Positions 43,372 through 55,037 of a stretch of 64,000 bases of DNA are shown here, piece by piece. Numbering within the stretch: position 1 is the stretch's first letter; every line of letters starts with the position of its first letter. The notes below the pieces were generated by a model. It searched no databases and was not told the origin of the DNA. It was given only the letters and a program-made list of their open reading frames with translations. Source of the stretch: Blakeslea trispora (Eukaryota; Mucoromycota; Mucoromycetes; Mucorales; Choanephoraceae). The translations under genes and the position numbers were made by a program. The stretch covers positions 62,001 through 126,000 of the forward strand of contig JAIWNE010000078.1 in the NCBI GenBank assembly GCA_025331445.1, in the 5' to 3' direction.

Positions 43372-45001
43372 TCAATACTGATCCATCAATAAAGCAAGTG
43401 CATCGTCGTCATCATCAATCGCCTCAAATTCATCATCAGTGAAATCTTCAATCGGCTCCATTTCCTCTGTCTCTTCAGTATATCGACTGGCCACAGAAGC
43501 CATCCAGGCCTGATGATAGTCGTCTTTCCGCTTTTGTCTGGCAATCGCCTGAACATCAAACATGTCGGGTCGTTGAATTTGATAGAAACTGTGGCTGGCC
43601 TGAGCTGGCTTTTCCATCAACCCATACATGGTCACTAAACTTCGATAGATGGCAGCATGATGATCCTGCCAATCCCACTGAGACCGTAGCGTGTCTGCCA
43701 GACTAAGATAATCAAAACTCTTGGCTACTGCCTCAATGTCGTCATAAAAGGCTAAACTGTTTTGATGCAAGAAGGCATTAAAGTAATCAGGATCGGTTGG
43801 TAGTTTATCAAAGATGTGTTCTGGCCTGGACTCATAGGTCCCATCAGCACGTCGTTTACTGTACAGTACTTTACCAACTGCATGAAACAGATCTAGCGGA
43901 CCGATCTTTTCTTCAAACGAGATTTCTTTCTTTTTGTGCTTTTCGTGTTTCTTTCGCTTGTCGTGTCTCGGATAGAATTGGAGGTGGTTGATGGCTAGCC
44001 GGATATCACCTCCGCTGAACTCTATCAGTGTATCGAGTTGTGCCTTTGAGATGGCCAAATCTTGGCCACTGATGACTCGCTGTAACGCCTTGTTCATCAA
44101 TGTTTTGTTGGCAGGATTTAGTCTATCATGCATGTTGAATTGAGCCCATTCTTTCTTTTTCTTGCTGAAATAGTCCTTACCTTACATGCTTTACACGCCT
44201 ATCTTCTTCCAGTCCTTGAGGTATTATGTCCATTAGATTGTTTAGTTTGGTATCGTATGATTTCCGCTCTGATGACATCCAGGCATGGCTGATGACAATG
44301 ACAACTAAGGAGGGCATGGGGTGGTTGAGGGATCTGGTTAGAATGGCTTGAAAATCACGTTTGACTTGAGGTGTAGTCATGTCAGGCAAGTCATCTACTA
44401 GAATGATTTTCTTATCGTCTGGTCTGTTTATTGTATTTCTTTCTTTGGCTCCATAAATGAACTGTTCAAAATGTCGTATTGGACTAACTACAAAAAGAAA
44501 CAAGTTGTTTAGGGTTTTGTTTCATTTTATTTTCAATAAAGAGGTCTTTACTATAAGATTCAGGATCGTAATGTCTTGCTGGATGTTCCCATTCAACTAA
44601 TTCCAGTGACATGGTCTGACAGAGCAATCGAATCAACGTACTCTTTCCGCAGCCAGTAGATCCGGAAAGAAACAAGAGCTTAGTACCGTTTTGGAAATAA
44701 AGAGAAGATTGTTGAATGACTGATTTGATCAGTTGAATCTTGTCTTGACTGATACAAATGTCTGTCTGTTCTAAATGAGTTTGTTTAGATGGGTTGTCCT
44801 TTTACGATAATCGTGATAAAATAACCTCTCGTTTTGGTTCATATTTGTCTACCCAAAGTTGACTGTCTGGCGTATGGTCTAGTTCTGCATGTGCTCTTTT
44901 TCGAGGTATAATAAAATCCTATAGTGCACTTAGTTTCTTTTTTTTTAATTCATTTTTCTGCGAGTTTTTTTTTTTCTCTTCTTTCTTACTGAATGAGACA
45001 T
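43372..45001 (-). CDS. RAD17: RAD17 (yeast Rad24) checkpoint clamp loader
   Basis: Five exons (44990-45001, 44826-44918, 44552-44765, 44186-44487, 43372-44154) give about 467 aa. The first exon holds only four codons. Family features are LWVDKYEPK near the N-terminus, Walker A SGSTGCGKSTLIRL, Walker B-like KIILVDDLPD, and the RFC-lid-like FSGGDIRLAINHLQF. Then comes PLDLFHAVGKVLYSKR, typical of Rad17, and an acidic tail ending LLMDQY. Rad17 with RFC2-5 loads the 9-1-1 clamp at damaged DNA. It is shorter than human RAD17 (681 aa). The exon 2/3 and 4/5 joins rest on frame and could shift by a few residues. Confidence 0.9.
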
Positions 45002-45060
45002 CTGTACAACAATATTTGAAGAAAATACACCAAAATGATGTTGCAGAAAAAAAAAAAAAA

Positions 45061-45074
45061 GTTCGCGTCGCGCC
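45061..45074. promoter_or_regulatory. GC-rich MCB/E2F-like element upstream of RAD17
   Basis: GTTCGCGTCGCGCC sits between long A tracts about 60-75 bp upstream of the RAD17 ATG in otherwise very AT-rich DNA. On the minus strand it reads GGCGCGACGCGAAC, similar to MBF/E2F sites of replication and checkpoint genes. Function inferred only. Confidence 0.35.
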
Positions 45075-45360
45075 TTTAAAAAAAAGTTTCTTTTTTGTAC
45101 AACACCAAGTCAATAGGGCTTTATTCGTTTGAAAGGATTTAGCCGCAAAAGAACAAAATAGCTCTTTAGGATGGCACAGCAATAAATTCATTTCAAAGAA
45201 GTTGTATTTAGATTGTTCGACGCAAATTTATTATGGATTGCTTTTGATTCACGCGATATGAGTAAATATATTCAGTGGTAGCAGCTCAATTCAATTGTCT
45301 GTGAGCAACATTGTTTATTATATGTACAAAAAGAAAAAAAAGAAAGTTATACAAGACATA

Positions 45361-45802
45361 TTAGTTCACTTTTGTCTCATCACAGGTATCAGATAAATCC
45401 TTCTTTTGCTTGTTTCGCAAAATTTGCTATGGTAAAAAAATATATGAGTGAACAGTTGGTTATAGAATTACCCAAATCCCTTACCTCTAGATGGTCTGAA
45501 TCTACAAAACTGGGTACTACAGTCTCTGTTGGCGTTGCTACCTTGGCTATCGATTTTCGTCCTTCTTCAAAAGTAGCACCTAAATCTCTCAATGCAGCCA
45601 TACGTTCAGCACCTGTTGGCATTGGTGTAATATCTTCATTGCTCATAGCATTTTGGTTATTGGATTGACGGCGCTCAAGTAAGGAAGGTGGCCGGACTGA
45701 GGAATTGCTACTGCTTGTGGATTTTCTCTTTTCTGATAATTGATGATCCCGTTGAATTTGCTTCAAATCTCCTGATTCTGCTTCTTGACGTTGCTTTTCC
45801 AT
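45361..45802 (-). CDS. Small conserved-looking hypothetical protein
   Basis: Two exons (45485-45802 and 45361-45426) give 127 aa. The composition is polar and probably disordered: Gln/Glu/Lys at the start, a Ser-rich stretch, then a possibly structured segment TGAERMAALRDLGATFEEGR and a basic end LRNKQKKDLSD. There are no membrane or signal segments. The splice join is clean (GAG to CAA with GTAAGG..ATAG), and this supports a real gene. Family not recognised. It is divergent from RAD17 across 359 bp. Confidence 0.6.
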
Positions 45803-47889
45803 TTTATGAATTAAAAAAAGATGAATTAAAAAAGATGAAAAAAAAATAGTCTATTTCAACCATCACTTTATATGTTGTAAGCTAAGACAATACGTCATAA
45901 AATGGCATTGCATCAATACAATTGGCGATCATCACTAGATCCCTAAATTTCGAAAATATTAGTTTAGGCGCCGAATGTTAGGTAGCTTTGTTTTTAATGG
46001 CAGATACAATGATTTATCAACGAAAATGCTAAGCAATGTCCCTTTCACTAGCCTCAGTTCAAAAATGAAGCCATGAATTCAATATTATTGACATCCAATA
46101 TGAGGTTTCAGACTTGAATATATTGTGTTTGATTTTTAACTTGGGAAATCATTGTTATTGTAGAGAAAGAAGAGACATGTTGTTTTACGTGCTTCTGTTT
46201 TTAGCCTCAATAATAAGCTATTTCTTTGTTTTGAGAGTCAGGCGATGTTTTCCCAATATTGAAATCAGATTTTCTCTGCCAACAATATCTTTGTAAATTT
46301 CGCATGAATCATTCAATATTATGCTGAGAGGGGTATTTAAGTACTATAAATAGAAAGTAAATTGGATTCCTAATACTCGCTCTATTGTACTTGAGAAGAC
46401 AGAAGAGTAAACGTCTTCCCCCTCAGCTTGCAACTCTTTCGACTCACCTTAGAGTTAGAATGAGTTTATAGATTAGTGATGTTTATTGATTGTTGCTCAC
46501 AAAAAGTAATTCGATATACAGACAACATTCACAAGCTTTTGTGATTAAAGTAAGCTAACGCGGTTAAGAAGGTAATATAACGTAGGCAAGTTAATGCAAC
46601 ACATCCCTCAAAAGACTATCCTAGTATGAATCATACCCCGCAATAACGGTACCATTATCTCCCGTTTACCTCATTTTGTCAAGATACTCTTTTTATCCAT
46701 ACCAAACGCTTCTTAGACAGGGGGGGGGGCGAATTATAGTTTTGGTGTATGGCCAATGCTTTTTCTATTTTATCAGTGATAACATGTGACCCTAATAAAC
46801 ATTATGAAAGCAGAGTAGTATTGCATGCTGTATATGCCTTGGATTTCTTTTATTGATATCTTAAAACTCTTGATTTAGAGCTGCCCAGAGATGACTGATC
46901 TATACAGAAAAGTCAACTAAACAAAAAAGTAAAGGGTCAAGTACATGGTTTACAAATACTGATATTCAATCCACTTAAACCTTTGTAGATATGAAGGGGG
47001 GGGGATTATTCATTCACTAGTTTTTTTTTGGTTCTTTTTTATCCGTTTCTTTTATTTTCTTTAAGCGACAAGCAATGATTATCCCCTCCTCTATTATCAT
47101 ATTGGTTTGATGATCATCCTTTTTTTCTGCCCTTAAACACTATGTTTGTTTTTTATAAAAAATGATATCTGATGTTTATCAAATGTTGTGGTAATAAATA
47201 GGATATCAAGCATCAAATAAGCATAAAAGTAGACTTTCTTGCTTTACATTCGTCCTACTTTGGTTGACTCTTGTTGTCTTTTCATGTTAACTGATGCATT
47301 GAAAGTGACATATGTATTCCACACTAGTTGTTTTCTTATGAGATAAAGTCAGATTCCATTGTTTTATTATGATTCTGTCTTGTATTGACTATCACTTTTT
47401 CTTTTTTTTTGTATCCAATGTAGAGAGAGCGTCTAGAATGTTAGTGTTCAAACCTCTTTTTTGTTTTAGAAATTAAAACTACCATGCAGTTTCATCCCTT
47501 TCGAACGAGCTGATGTATCAAAGAGACGTTGATCAAAAGCATGAAGATCCATTAATAGTTTGAACTGCAGCAGCAGCAAAAAAAAAAAAAAAAAGCTACA
47601 GCCATCTGGCAACAGATTATTCAATGAAGGCTTTTGACATTGGATGAAAACTAAATAGGCTCGTATCAAATGGCATGGAATCCATGTAGAACATATCTTG
47701 ACAAGATCTACATCAACCCATAGTGAACTGAACTGATGTATACAATAATGCACCAGTAACTACTATTTCAAGAACAGATACAAAGAGCCTGAATAAAGAT
47801 GAGCTTGGGTTTACACACATGCATAAAAGAAAGAAGAAGAATTGAATTGCACTCAAGCTCTTAAAAAAAAGAGAGGGTATACTAGTTTT
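45803..47889. other. Intergenic 2.1 kb, no supported gene
   Basis: AT-rich with G runs at 46720-46729 and 46994-47003. The stretch 46335-46450 (TATTTAAGTACTATAAATAG followed by CTTCCCCCTCAGC) resembles a promoter or LTR core but has no partner in the window. An open frame at 47466-47753 (-) has an internal poly-F from a T tract and no family, so it is not called. Confidence 0.45.
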
Positions 47890-48594
47890 TCAATTTATAT
47901 CTAAAATAATGACTACAAACATGGCTATTAAAACTGCTAAAATACATGTAGATCCAAAAACAACAGCACCTCGGCTAGCAGGAAACTGGCCTTTTGTCAT
48001 GGCAATTTGTGCATGAAAGTATCTAGCATTAGCGAAATACAAAAAGACAATACTAAAGACTACAAATGCACTTCCCAATGCTTTTCCTGTATTCATACGT
48101 CCTGATTCATCGCCGGCTGCAGGTGAAAGGTGATATAGCTGAGTGATGGCTATACACATGTTATTATTTGGCTACTTCAAATGGATCGTCCTTCGCCAGC
48201 CTACTTACCAACACCTACTGTAATCAAAGATAAGGATGTTCGAAGCCAAGCAAGAAATGTTCGTTCATTAGCTAAATAGTACATGTTAATCTGACAGAAA
48301 AAATCAAATAAACAAACAAACTTCAATTTTACCCAAATGATCTCTAGCTACTGCTGCCTTGTTTTCCAACATGAAAGAGGTAGAGAACCGAGAGTAGATT
48401 CGATAAAGAGATTCATAAGGACTTCTCTGGTCATTTTTGGCTGCTTCTTGTTTTTGGAATTGTTGTCGCAAGAGATCTTTTTCTTCTCGGGTTTTAGATC
48501 TGACCAAGAATGGTGGGGTAAATGTTGATCCATGATCATTGTCTTTGGTAGCTTTGCTGCTGGTTGGGTCATTTGTCGCTGTTGACAGTGCCAT
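47890..48594 (-). CDS. DUF202-domain membrane protein
   Basis: Three exons (48333-48594, 48209-48271, 47890-48149) give 194 aa. About 85 polar residues precede the DUF202 signature ARDHLANERTFLAWLRTSL, followed by SLITVGVAITQL and two further hydrophobic helices (LGSAFVVFSIVFLYFANAR and FGSTCILAVLIAMFVVIIL), giving three membrane segments. DUF202 is the fold also found as the membrane part of VTC polyphosphate polymerase subunits (Vtc1). Stand-alone fungal members are of unknown function, probably vacuolar or plasma membrane. Confidence 0.85.
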
Positions 48595-49634
48595 TATTAA
48601 AAAAAAAAAATGAAGGAAAAAAAAAAGAAAGGAAAAAGGAGAATAATTCTGAGGATAGAAATTTAAAGGGAGAGAAAGCCGAAATACCGGTGGCAATATT
48701 TTAATTTCAGAAGGTAAGTGATGACGAACTTGAGTACATGAAATTATTATTTTTCGGGTACATATCTGTTAAAGAAGCCCTTCCAATCTTATTTGTGATA
48801 ACTAGGCATTGGTTTCTAGCGGTATTTAGTCAAACTTGAAAATTTTTGCTTCCGTATTAGTCTTGACCGAAAGAATAAATGATTGCTGTTCTAACATACT
48901 TATTCAGTGCATAATGTGGAATAAGAGCTCACTAGAAAAAGTCATATTTAAGAATCAAATCCATTCACTTTGATTTGAATTGTGATACAGAAAAAGCATT
49001 GCATGATTTCTCTTTCATGTCGTTTATATAGGTTTCTCTTGATTCCTTTGAGGAAAACACACTCATAAACTGTTCTTTTGGTTTGTTCTACAACAAGAAC
49101 ATGCTGATGTTTTTGGATCTAGAAAAAGGCACACATTTGTAGATATCCCTCGATACCATTTGAAGCCTAGTATAACAGATACCTCTTTAAGAGATGACCA
49201 TCGAATGTGTTTGCTTTGATTTCAATCATCATTGTTATACTAAAAGTAATCGTAATGACCCAACACATTATATAAGCAGGACAAATGGCTTATGAGTTGG
49301 CGTCATTTTACTTTTGAGAAATTGTTGTTTGCTTTGTCAGAATGTATAGTTTATCATCCGCATTGTATTGTTCACAGGTTAAATGGAATATTTCTGTATA
49401 AGGTTTTGGTTTATTTCTATTATTGTGCGCCTAATGACATATTCTAAAAGCTTGGATCAAGTAACAATCCATTGTTTCTAGCTCCATAAACGATTATTCG
49501 AGACATGACATCATCATAACATTCAATAGAAAGCAAAGATATTAGGAATACAATTTTTATTGCTGACTGTACAGTATGATGATTAGTAGCGAGTCTTGTT
49601 AGATAAGGACTCTTTCTTGTTTCTTTATAATAAT
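48595..49634. other. Intergenic 1.0 kb, no supported gene
   Basis: AT-rich, with no open frame of note on either strand. It holds the DUF202 gene promoter and the 3' flank of TVP18. Confidence 0.5.
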
Positions 49635-50521
49635 TTACACAACGTTGTCAACACCAGTGCCGCCAAACATTCTAAGCATGCTATATTAGAACAATCCTAC
49701 TATGCAAAAAAATAAAATAAAAAATTATCCTTACCTTGAACTTGCAAAGGCTTGACCAGTGAAGGCAGCAATACCTATTTGTTTGTCAGAAAAAACATCC
49801 ACTTTGTACAACACTACATTCTTACCATAACAGATTGCGGCAAGCAAAAGTGAAACACCACAGGCAATAAGAGGTCCAACATTAAGCAAGTTGGATAAAA
49901 ACATGACAACAGCAAAACTTTAAACAATTTACCATGTTAAATATCGTTTCTTTACTGTATTTGGTCTATATCGCTTACACTAAATACATGGCTGCACGGA
50001 AGTAACAGTTTTCGAAGCGAGAGATGAAGCCATCACTACAAGAGAAATTTTCGCGTCAGATGTCATTACTTGTGTAACTTTTGTAACTTCTTACAATTTA
50101 GGACTAGTTGGGCAGACCTAAGATGGATTGTTAACAATACAAGCTCAAGCCTAAAGATGAACACACACATACCTTTAAACACAATGGTATTTCGACAAGA
50201 ACAAGGATGAAAGCGATTACCCTATTCGAACATGAGTATGTTTTCTTTGTATTCATTCGAGCAACCTTACCATCCTACAATACTAAAGACAACATGACTC
50301 AAGAATCCAACAATACCCAAAGCAATCAGCACTATTTCATTTGTTTTAGAATCCAACACTTGTCTGTTGTTTTCTTGAAATACTTACAGATAATAGAAAT
50401 AATACCAAGCCTAAACATAAAAAGAAGAATTAGAGAATCCTTTGAAAGAATAACCTCTAGTAGCTTACCATTGTCCATAGAGAGCAAAGTTCTTTGATTT
50501 GACTTCGTCGAAAACACCCAT
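49635..50521 (-). CDS. TVP18: Golgi membrane protein TVP18
   Basis: Nine small exons on the minus strand: 50469-50521, 50388-50410, 50271-50331, 50173-50221, 50095-50117, 49979-50035, 49826-49917, 49735-49774, 49635-49680; every join keeps frame, giving 147 aa. The protein reads MGVFDEVKSKNFALYGQW, LGIVGFLSHVVFSIVGW, VIAFILVLVEIPLCLKVCP, SPKFDGFISRFENCYFRAA, MFLSNLLNVGPLIACGVS, then GIAAFTGQAFASS. This matches TVP18 order and length, with four membrane helices. Tvp18 is a late-Golgi tetraspan protein of unclear function related to the Flower calcium-channel family. Two exons are only 23 nt. Confidence 0.92.
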
Positions 50522-51983
50522 TTTTTTTTTCTTTCTTATTCGTTAATTAGATGATATATAAGAAAAAAGAAAAAGAAAAGAGAATAAAAATATGATTATG
50601 ATATAAATATTATCGGCTTATTTCTGTTACACAACAAAATCTTATGAATACAGCAGCCGCGCACTTTTAGGGTTTCTGAATAAAATTTTCTGGTCTTTTC
50701 TGCGAACAATGCCCTTTTCTGCTCTTGAAACAATCAATTATTTTAATTGGTTGTAGGTAACAAAAGTTAGATATTTACCATCTTGTTCAGATAAATTGTA
50801 CTTGACACTTGGTGAATCACTCACTAATTCCACGATATTGCATACTCATCAAGCTATGGTTGCTGAATACTCTATAAATTTAAAGTAATGATCTAATATT
50901 CTTATGCTTTCATTGTTTGCCTTATTGCATCAAGTCATGAATTTCATCGTTCACTATATTCATTCAAATGACTATTATTAACAGTTATCATGACTTGAGT
51001 TGTTACTGAGTTGACTTGCTCAGCTTCTTGTTTTCTAAAAAAGAAGCTGAGCAGTTTTTGATCACTGCGATAACAAGAGTGTTGTTTTGCCAAGATTTTG
51101 AAATAAACCTGACAATCAAAACCAACAAAGCTCAAATAGGATTGGTCAACAATGAAGGTAGTCAATTACAATAAAAACATTTCTAAGGCTATTGCTTGAC
51201 CTTTGTAACGCTTAAAGTAACTTGTAGGACTTGACTGAGGGGGGAAACTACAGCAAGATACACCGAGATTCAAGGCGCTCAAGTTAGTTGAGAACTTTAT
51301 GTTTTGAATAGACAGAAATGATAAGGATTGTTCAGTTGTTGGATTGAATTGGTGCTACCATGACAAAGTAAGGTTCTATACGTTGTGTTGACATCACTGC
51401 TGTTTTTTTTTGCCAACACCATCAACTGAGATTGCTTATGGATGAAAGTGTGTAATATGGGTATTTGAATATTGATCTTCATCTATTCAATAACTTTGGT
51501 GGTTGTTTTGAAAAGTATCATTTGATTTTGCCGACTTGTTTAGTCATAACATCTAGGATATTGAAAGAAAACTGTTGTTTTTGTTTGAACGTTCTATAGT
51601 ATTTACCAATCGTTTGTGCAAAAAGTCCCAAACATGGAACAGTGTTAAAAAAAAGAGAAAGATGGTACTGCATTCTCGAAAACTCCTGTCTTTCGTGGTT
51701 TAGTCAGTATAGAGCAAGCCAAAAGATTTAATATGCTTAAAATGAAAAAGGTTATTGTTCGAATTTAAGGGAACACAAGCATATCCCCCTGTTGTCATTC
51801 TAGTTTAATTAGTGTGTGTTTATTCGTAACAAATCCTTTTAAATGGGCTCTAATCACAGAGACAAATTGGCAATAGAAAGAACAAACACATCATGATATT
51901 AAATTGTATGTTTGATCCGAATTCATAAAATATACAAGAAAGAGTTTCTTTATTTCTTTTTTAAAAATAATCAAAGCGCATGT
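50522..51983. other. Intergenic 1.5 kb with a strong hairpin
   Basis: No supported gene. The only structured sequence noticed is the inverted repeat at 51017-51053. Confidence 0.5.
51017..51053. repeat. 13-bp perfect stem-loop
   Basis: TGCTCAGCTTCTT and AAGAAGCTGAGCA flank an 11-nt loop and are followed by TTTTT on the plus strand. A stem plus T run looks like a small-RNA 3' end (for example RNA polymerase III), but no promoter boxes were found. Confidence 0.6.
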
Positions 51984-53003
51984 TTATCGAGTTCTGTTCA
52001 ATTTATCTGTAGTAGCAACAATCTTCTTACTCAGAGGATCAACCTTGTTCATGGTTCTGGAAAGCTCATCATTTTGACGATCCAGTTCTGTGTTCATGGT
52101 CAGTGCCATGTTCTTCAAGCGGGAAGTAGCATCACCCAATAGATCCAAGTTGTTATCAATCTCATCTTCAATAGCATCGTCTTCAGAATCTTCTTCAAAC
52201 TGGTAACGACGACGATCTGCCTCTGAACGACCTCTACGTTCACCTCTTGTTTGATTGCTGTTGGCACGAGCTGTTTCTTGAATACGTTGCTGTGATTCAT
52301 ATTCAAATTGTCGAATGGTATCACGCTCAGCCATGTGTTCTGCATGCTCTCTTTGCTTAGCTTCTAATTCTTGCTTGCCTTTTCTCTTGAATGGGTTAGA
52401 AACAACAGGGATAAAGATAGAACGGTTCAACTGCTTCAGTTCTTCTGCTTGGTTAGAAGCTCTGTCTGAATAAGCTTTGGACATATCCAAGTGACGGTTG
52501 ACATTGGCAATCTGAGCTAAAAATAGAAAGTATAATTAAAATAAGCATCCACATAAATTCCCATATTTAGTTCATCACCACTCTATCGACTTACATGACT
52601 GTTGACCAAGCATGTTCATTGTGTTTGCTGCTGTAGCCTCTGTTTCATGGATCTTTTGAAGAGCAAGACGGGTAGACTGTAGGGAGTCTTGCTTTACGTT
52701 CTTTATCTGTTGTTTGATACCTGCGATTTGGACTTCCTCGTCTTCATCATCATCATTGTTGTTGTATGATGATTCATCTCTAGTATTGTTAAAACGGTTG
52801 TTGCTTCTTTCGCTGTAGTTGTCTCTACCACCCATCAATTGGTTTCTTTGATCAGCTTCATTTGCACCAGCAAAACGACTTTCTTGAGGTTGTGAGGCAT
52901 ATGAAGGAGCAGAAGAGTAGGAAGGAGCAGGTGAAGAGGGTTGACTACCTGATTCAAAAGGGTTGGTAGATTCTTCTTTCTTTTCTTTCTTTTTCCAGAA
53001 CAT
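51984..53003 (-). CDS. SEC9: SEC9/SNAP-25-type Qbc SNARE
   Basis: Exons 52595-53003 and 51984-52516 give 313 aa. The N-terminus is Ser/Asn-rich with an NPF motif (STNPFESG). The first SNARE helix (Qb) is about residues 92-155: IKQQIKNVKQDSLQSTRLAL and HLDMSKAYSDRA. A second NPF (SNPFKRKGK) follows in the linker, which is Arg/Glu-rich. The second helix (Qc) runs to the C-terminus: IEDEIDNNLDLLGDATSRLK...LDRQNDELSRTMNKVDPLS. As in Sec9 there is no Cys palmitoylation cluster. It should pair with Sso-type syntaxin and Snc at the plasma membrane for exocytosis and tip growth. Confidence 0.93.
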
Positions 53004-55037
53004 GGCTTATAACTGTGAATATATGTGTATAATGTACTTGAAAGAAAGAAAGAGAGAAAAAAAAAGAGAGAGAGAGAGAATATAGTGTTAATTAAGAGCG
53101 CTGTTTTAAAAGCTTTATCAGTTTCTTTTTTTGGATACACTTGCAAATAAGATTGCTTCAGAAGAGAAGGCTCACTGATACAACCTCCTCTCTCTCTCTT
53201 GTCTTCTAAAGCTCTGAAAAACTGTGATGAGATTATTAGAGTCACTTGTTACAAATCAATCATGTTTGCTCGGTTTTATCGGGAAATAACTTCAATCGTT
53301 CTGTAGCTAGGAAAGAAAAGCAAGGACTTCACATGTAGAGCTTACTGACAGTACATTTCTAAGGGAAACATATAGTTTGATTTGGACCAACAGACTGACT
53401 GGTTCAATCAAACGAGATTTCTTTTTTTTTTTTTTCTTGAAAAGCGAAATGAGGGTGCATGTGTCTGAAATAAGTTAGGTTTGTTAGGCTACTTGAACTG
53501 GGTTCTCTAATAGAGGATGTCTTTTGAGTACCTGGATAATTAACATACGTGAGTATACATGCTCTTTTGTAAGAACAAAATGCCGAAATTGAGAGAAACT
53601 GAGAATATAATCTTTGCTAGAAAAGAAGAAGCAATAGAGTGATTGACAAGTTAGAACAAATATCATCAGATCTGTTTTCGATCATTCAAAGACTATATTA
53701 CACTATGTGCACTTTATACATAACCTTCTAAATAATCTCACGCATGTTCTTACTAAATGTAATACTTTGCATTTTATGACTCTCTTATTGATATTGGCTT
53801 CTTATTATCGTGTATGTATAATTGACAATACTTTTCATGGTCTATTACAAGAAGACTTTTGATTCATCACCTTTGTTAGTTTTTTTTTTTACACACTTTC
53901 CCTGTTCTACTTGAGCATTCTAACACTACACATTCAACATCTTGCACTGAGGCCAGCATCAAGAAGCTGTTCATATTACAATCAGACCTACTTGGTCTGA
54001 TTTTCATTTTGTTTGTTTTTAAATTTAGCCAATCAAAGTACTTGGCCATTTGCTTATACGAATTTGCAATCATTCAAGGAAAATCGGCTACAGTATGATT
54101 AGCCTTCTCGACCTTCGTTGTGGTGTCTTTCACTCCTTTCCTGCTTTCTTCTTTAATTGTATCAAGTATTCTTATTCTAACCGGGACTTTCTTTTTTTTT
54201 TGATTATTTCTGCTTTCTATCCTTTATTTTTTTTTTGTTGAGTAAGTATATCCTTGTCTGACAAAGACACGTACAACAAATAAAACTCCTTCCAAATCAA
54301 GTCAATTATTGCCGTGTTGAAGATGAAGGATGTGATGCACTCCGCCTAATGATTCAAGCAGTTCTTCTAATTAGGCCACCACAGCTTCATACAAAATAAA
54401 TTACCTTACAACTAGAAAGTTATAAAGAAATGTAGACATGGTGATCCTCTAACTTTATTGTTTTTAAATTGAGTTATGAACTGAAAGTGTACTCGCTTAG
54501 ATGCTACGATCATTGACAGAAGCCTAAAGGTTTAGCTTTGCATTGAATATTTACGTTTAGTACGCTCTTTTGCGATATATACTATCGCTTGTGTTAGTAC
54601 TGAAGCGCGTATGTTAAGTAAACTTTGGCACAACATGTCTGATTAAGTCAAAACTTTGGCTCACATGGATGATGTTTCAAAGTAGCTGCATCTGGTTGTA
54701 TTTGAGCTATCAAAAAGGAAATCTGTTTTTTATCTTTTAGAACAATCAAACTAGTAGCTTATATTTACACTTCAATCAACATGCTGGATCATTGTTGAGA
54801 ATGCAAATGAGACAATACATGGCTATAATAGAATCACAGTTTATTCGCACCAGGTCAAAATGTGTTCATTGTAAAGTAAATATGATCCTCAAACAAAAAA
54901 ATCCAAGATCTTTCTAGCCAATCAATTGTCTGTATTTTGTTCTCATTTAATTCTGTTATTTTTTATGCTTCTCCTTTTTTTTTTTTCTCTCTTTTTCTTT
55001 TTCTTCTTCTTTTTAGAACAAAAAAAAAACGATCAAT
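53004..55037. other. Intergenic 2.0 kb, no supported gene
   Basis: CT-rich near the SEC9 start, AT-rich beyond. There is a small inverted repeat GCCTAAT...ATTAGGC at about 54344-54376. A pyrimidine tract at 54970-55015 directly precedes the next gene and probably is its 5' UTR. Confidence 0.45.

Noticed and set aside
47466..47753. 95-codon minus-strand open frame
   Set aside because: A poly-F/L stretch derives from a homopolymer T tract. No start context, family or exon partners.
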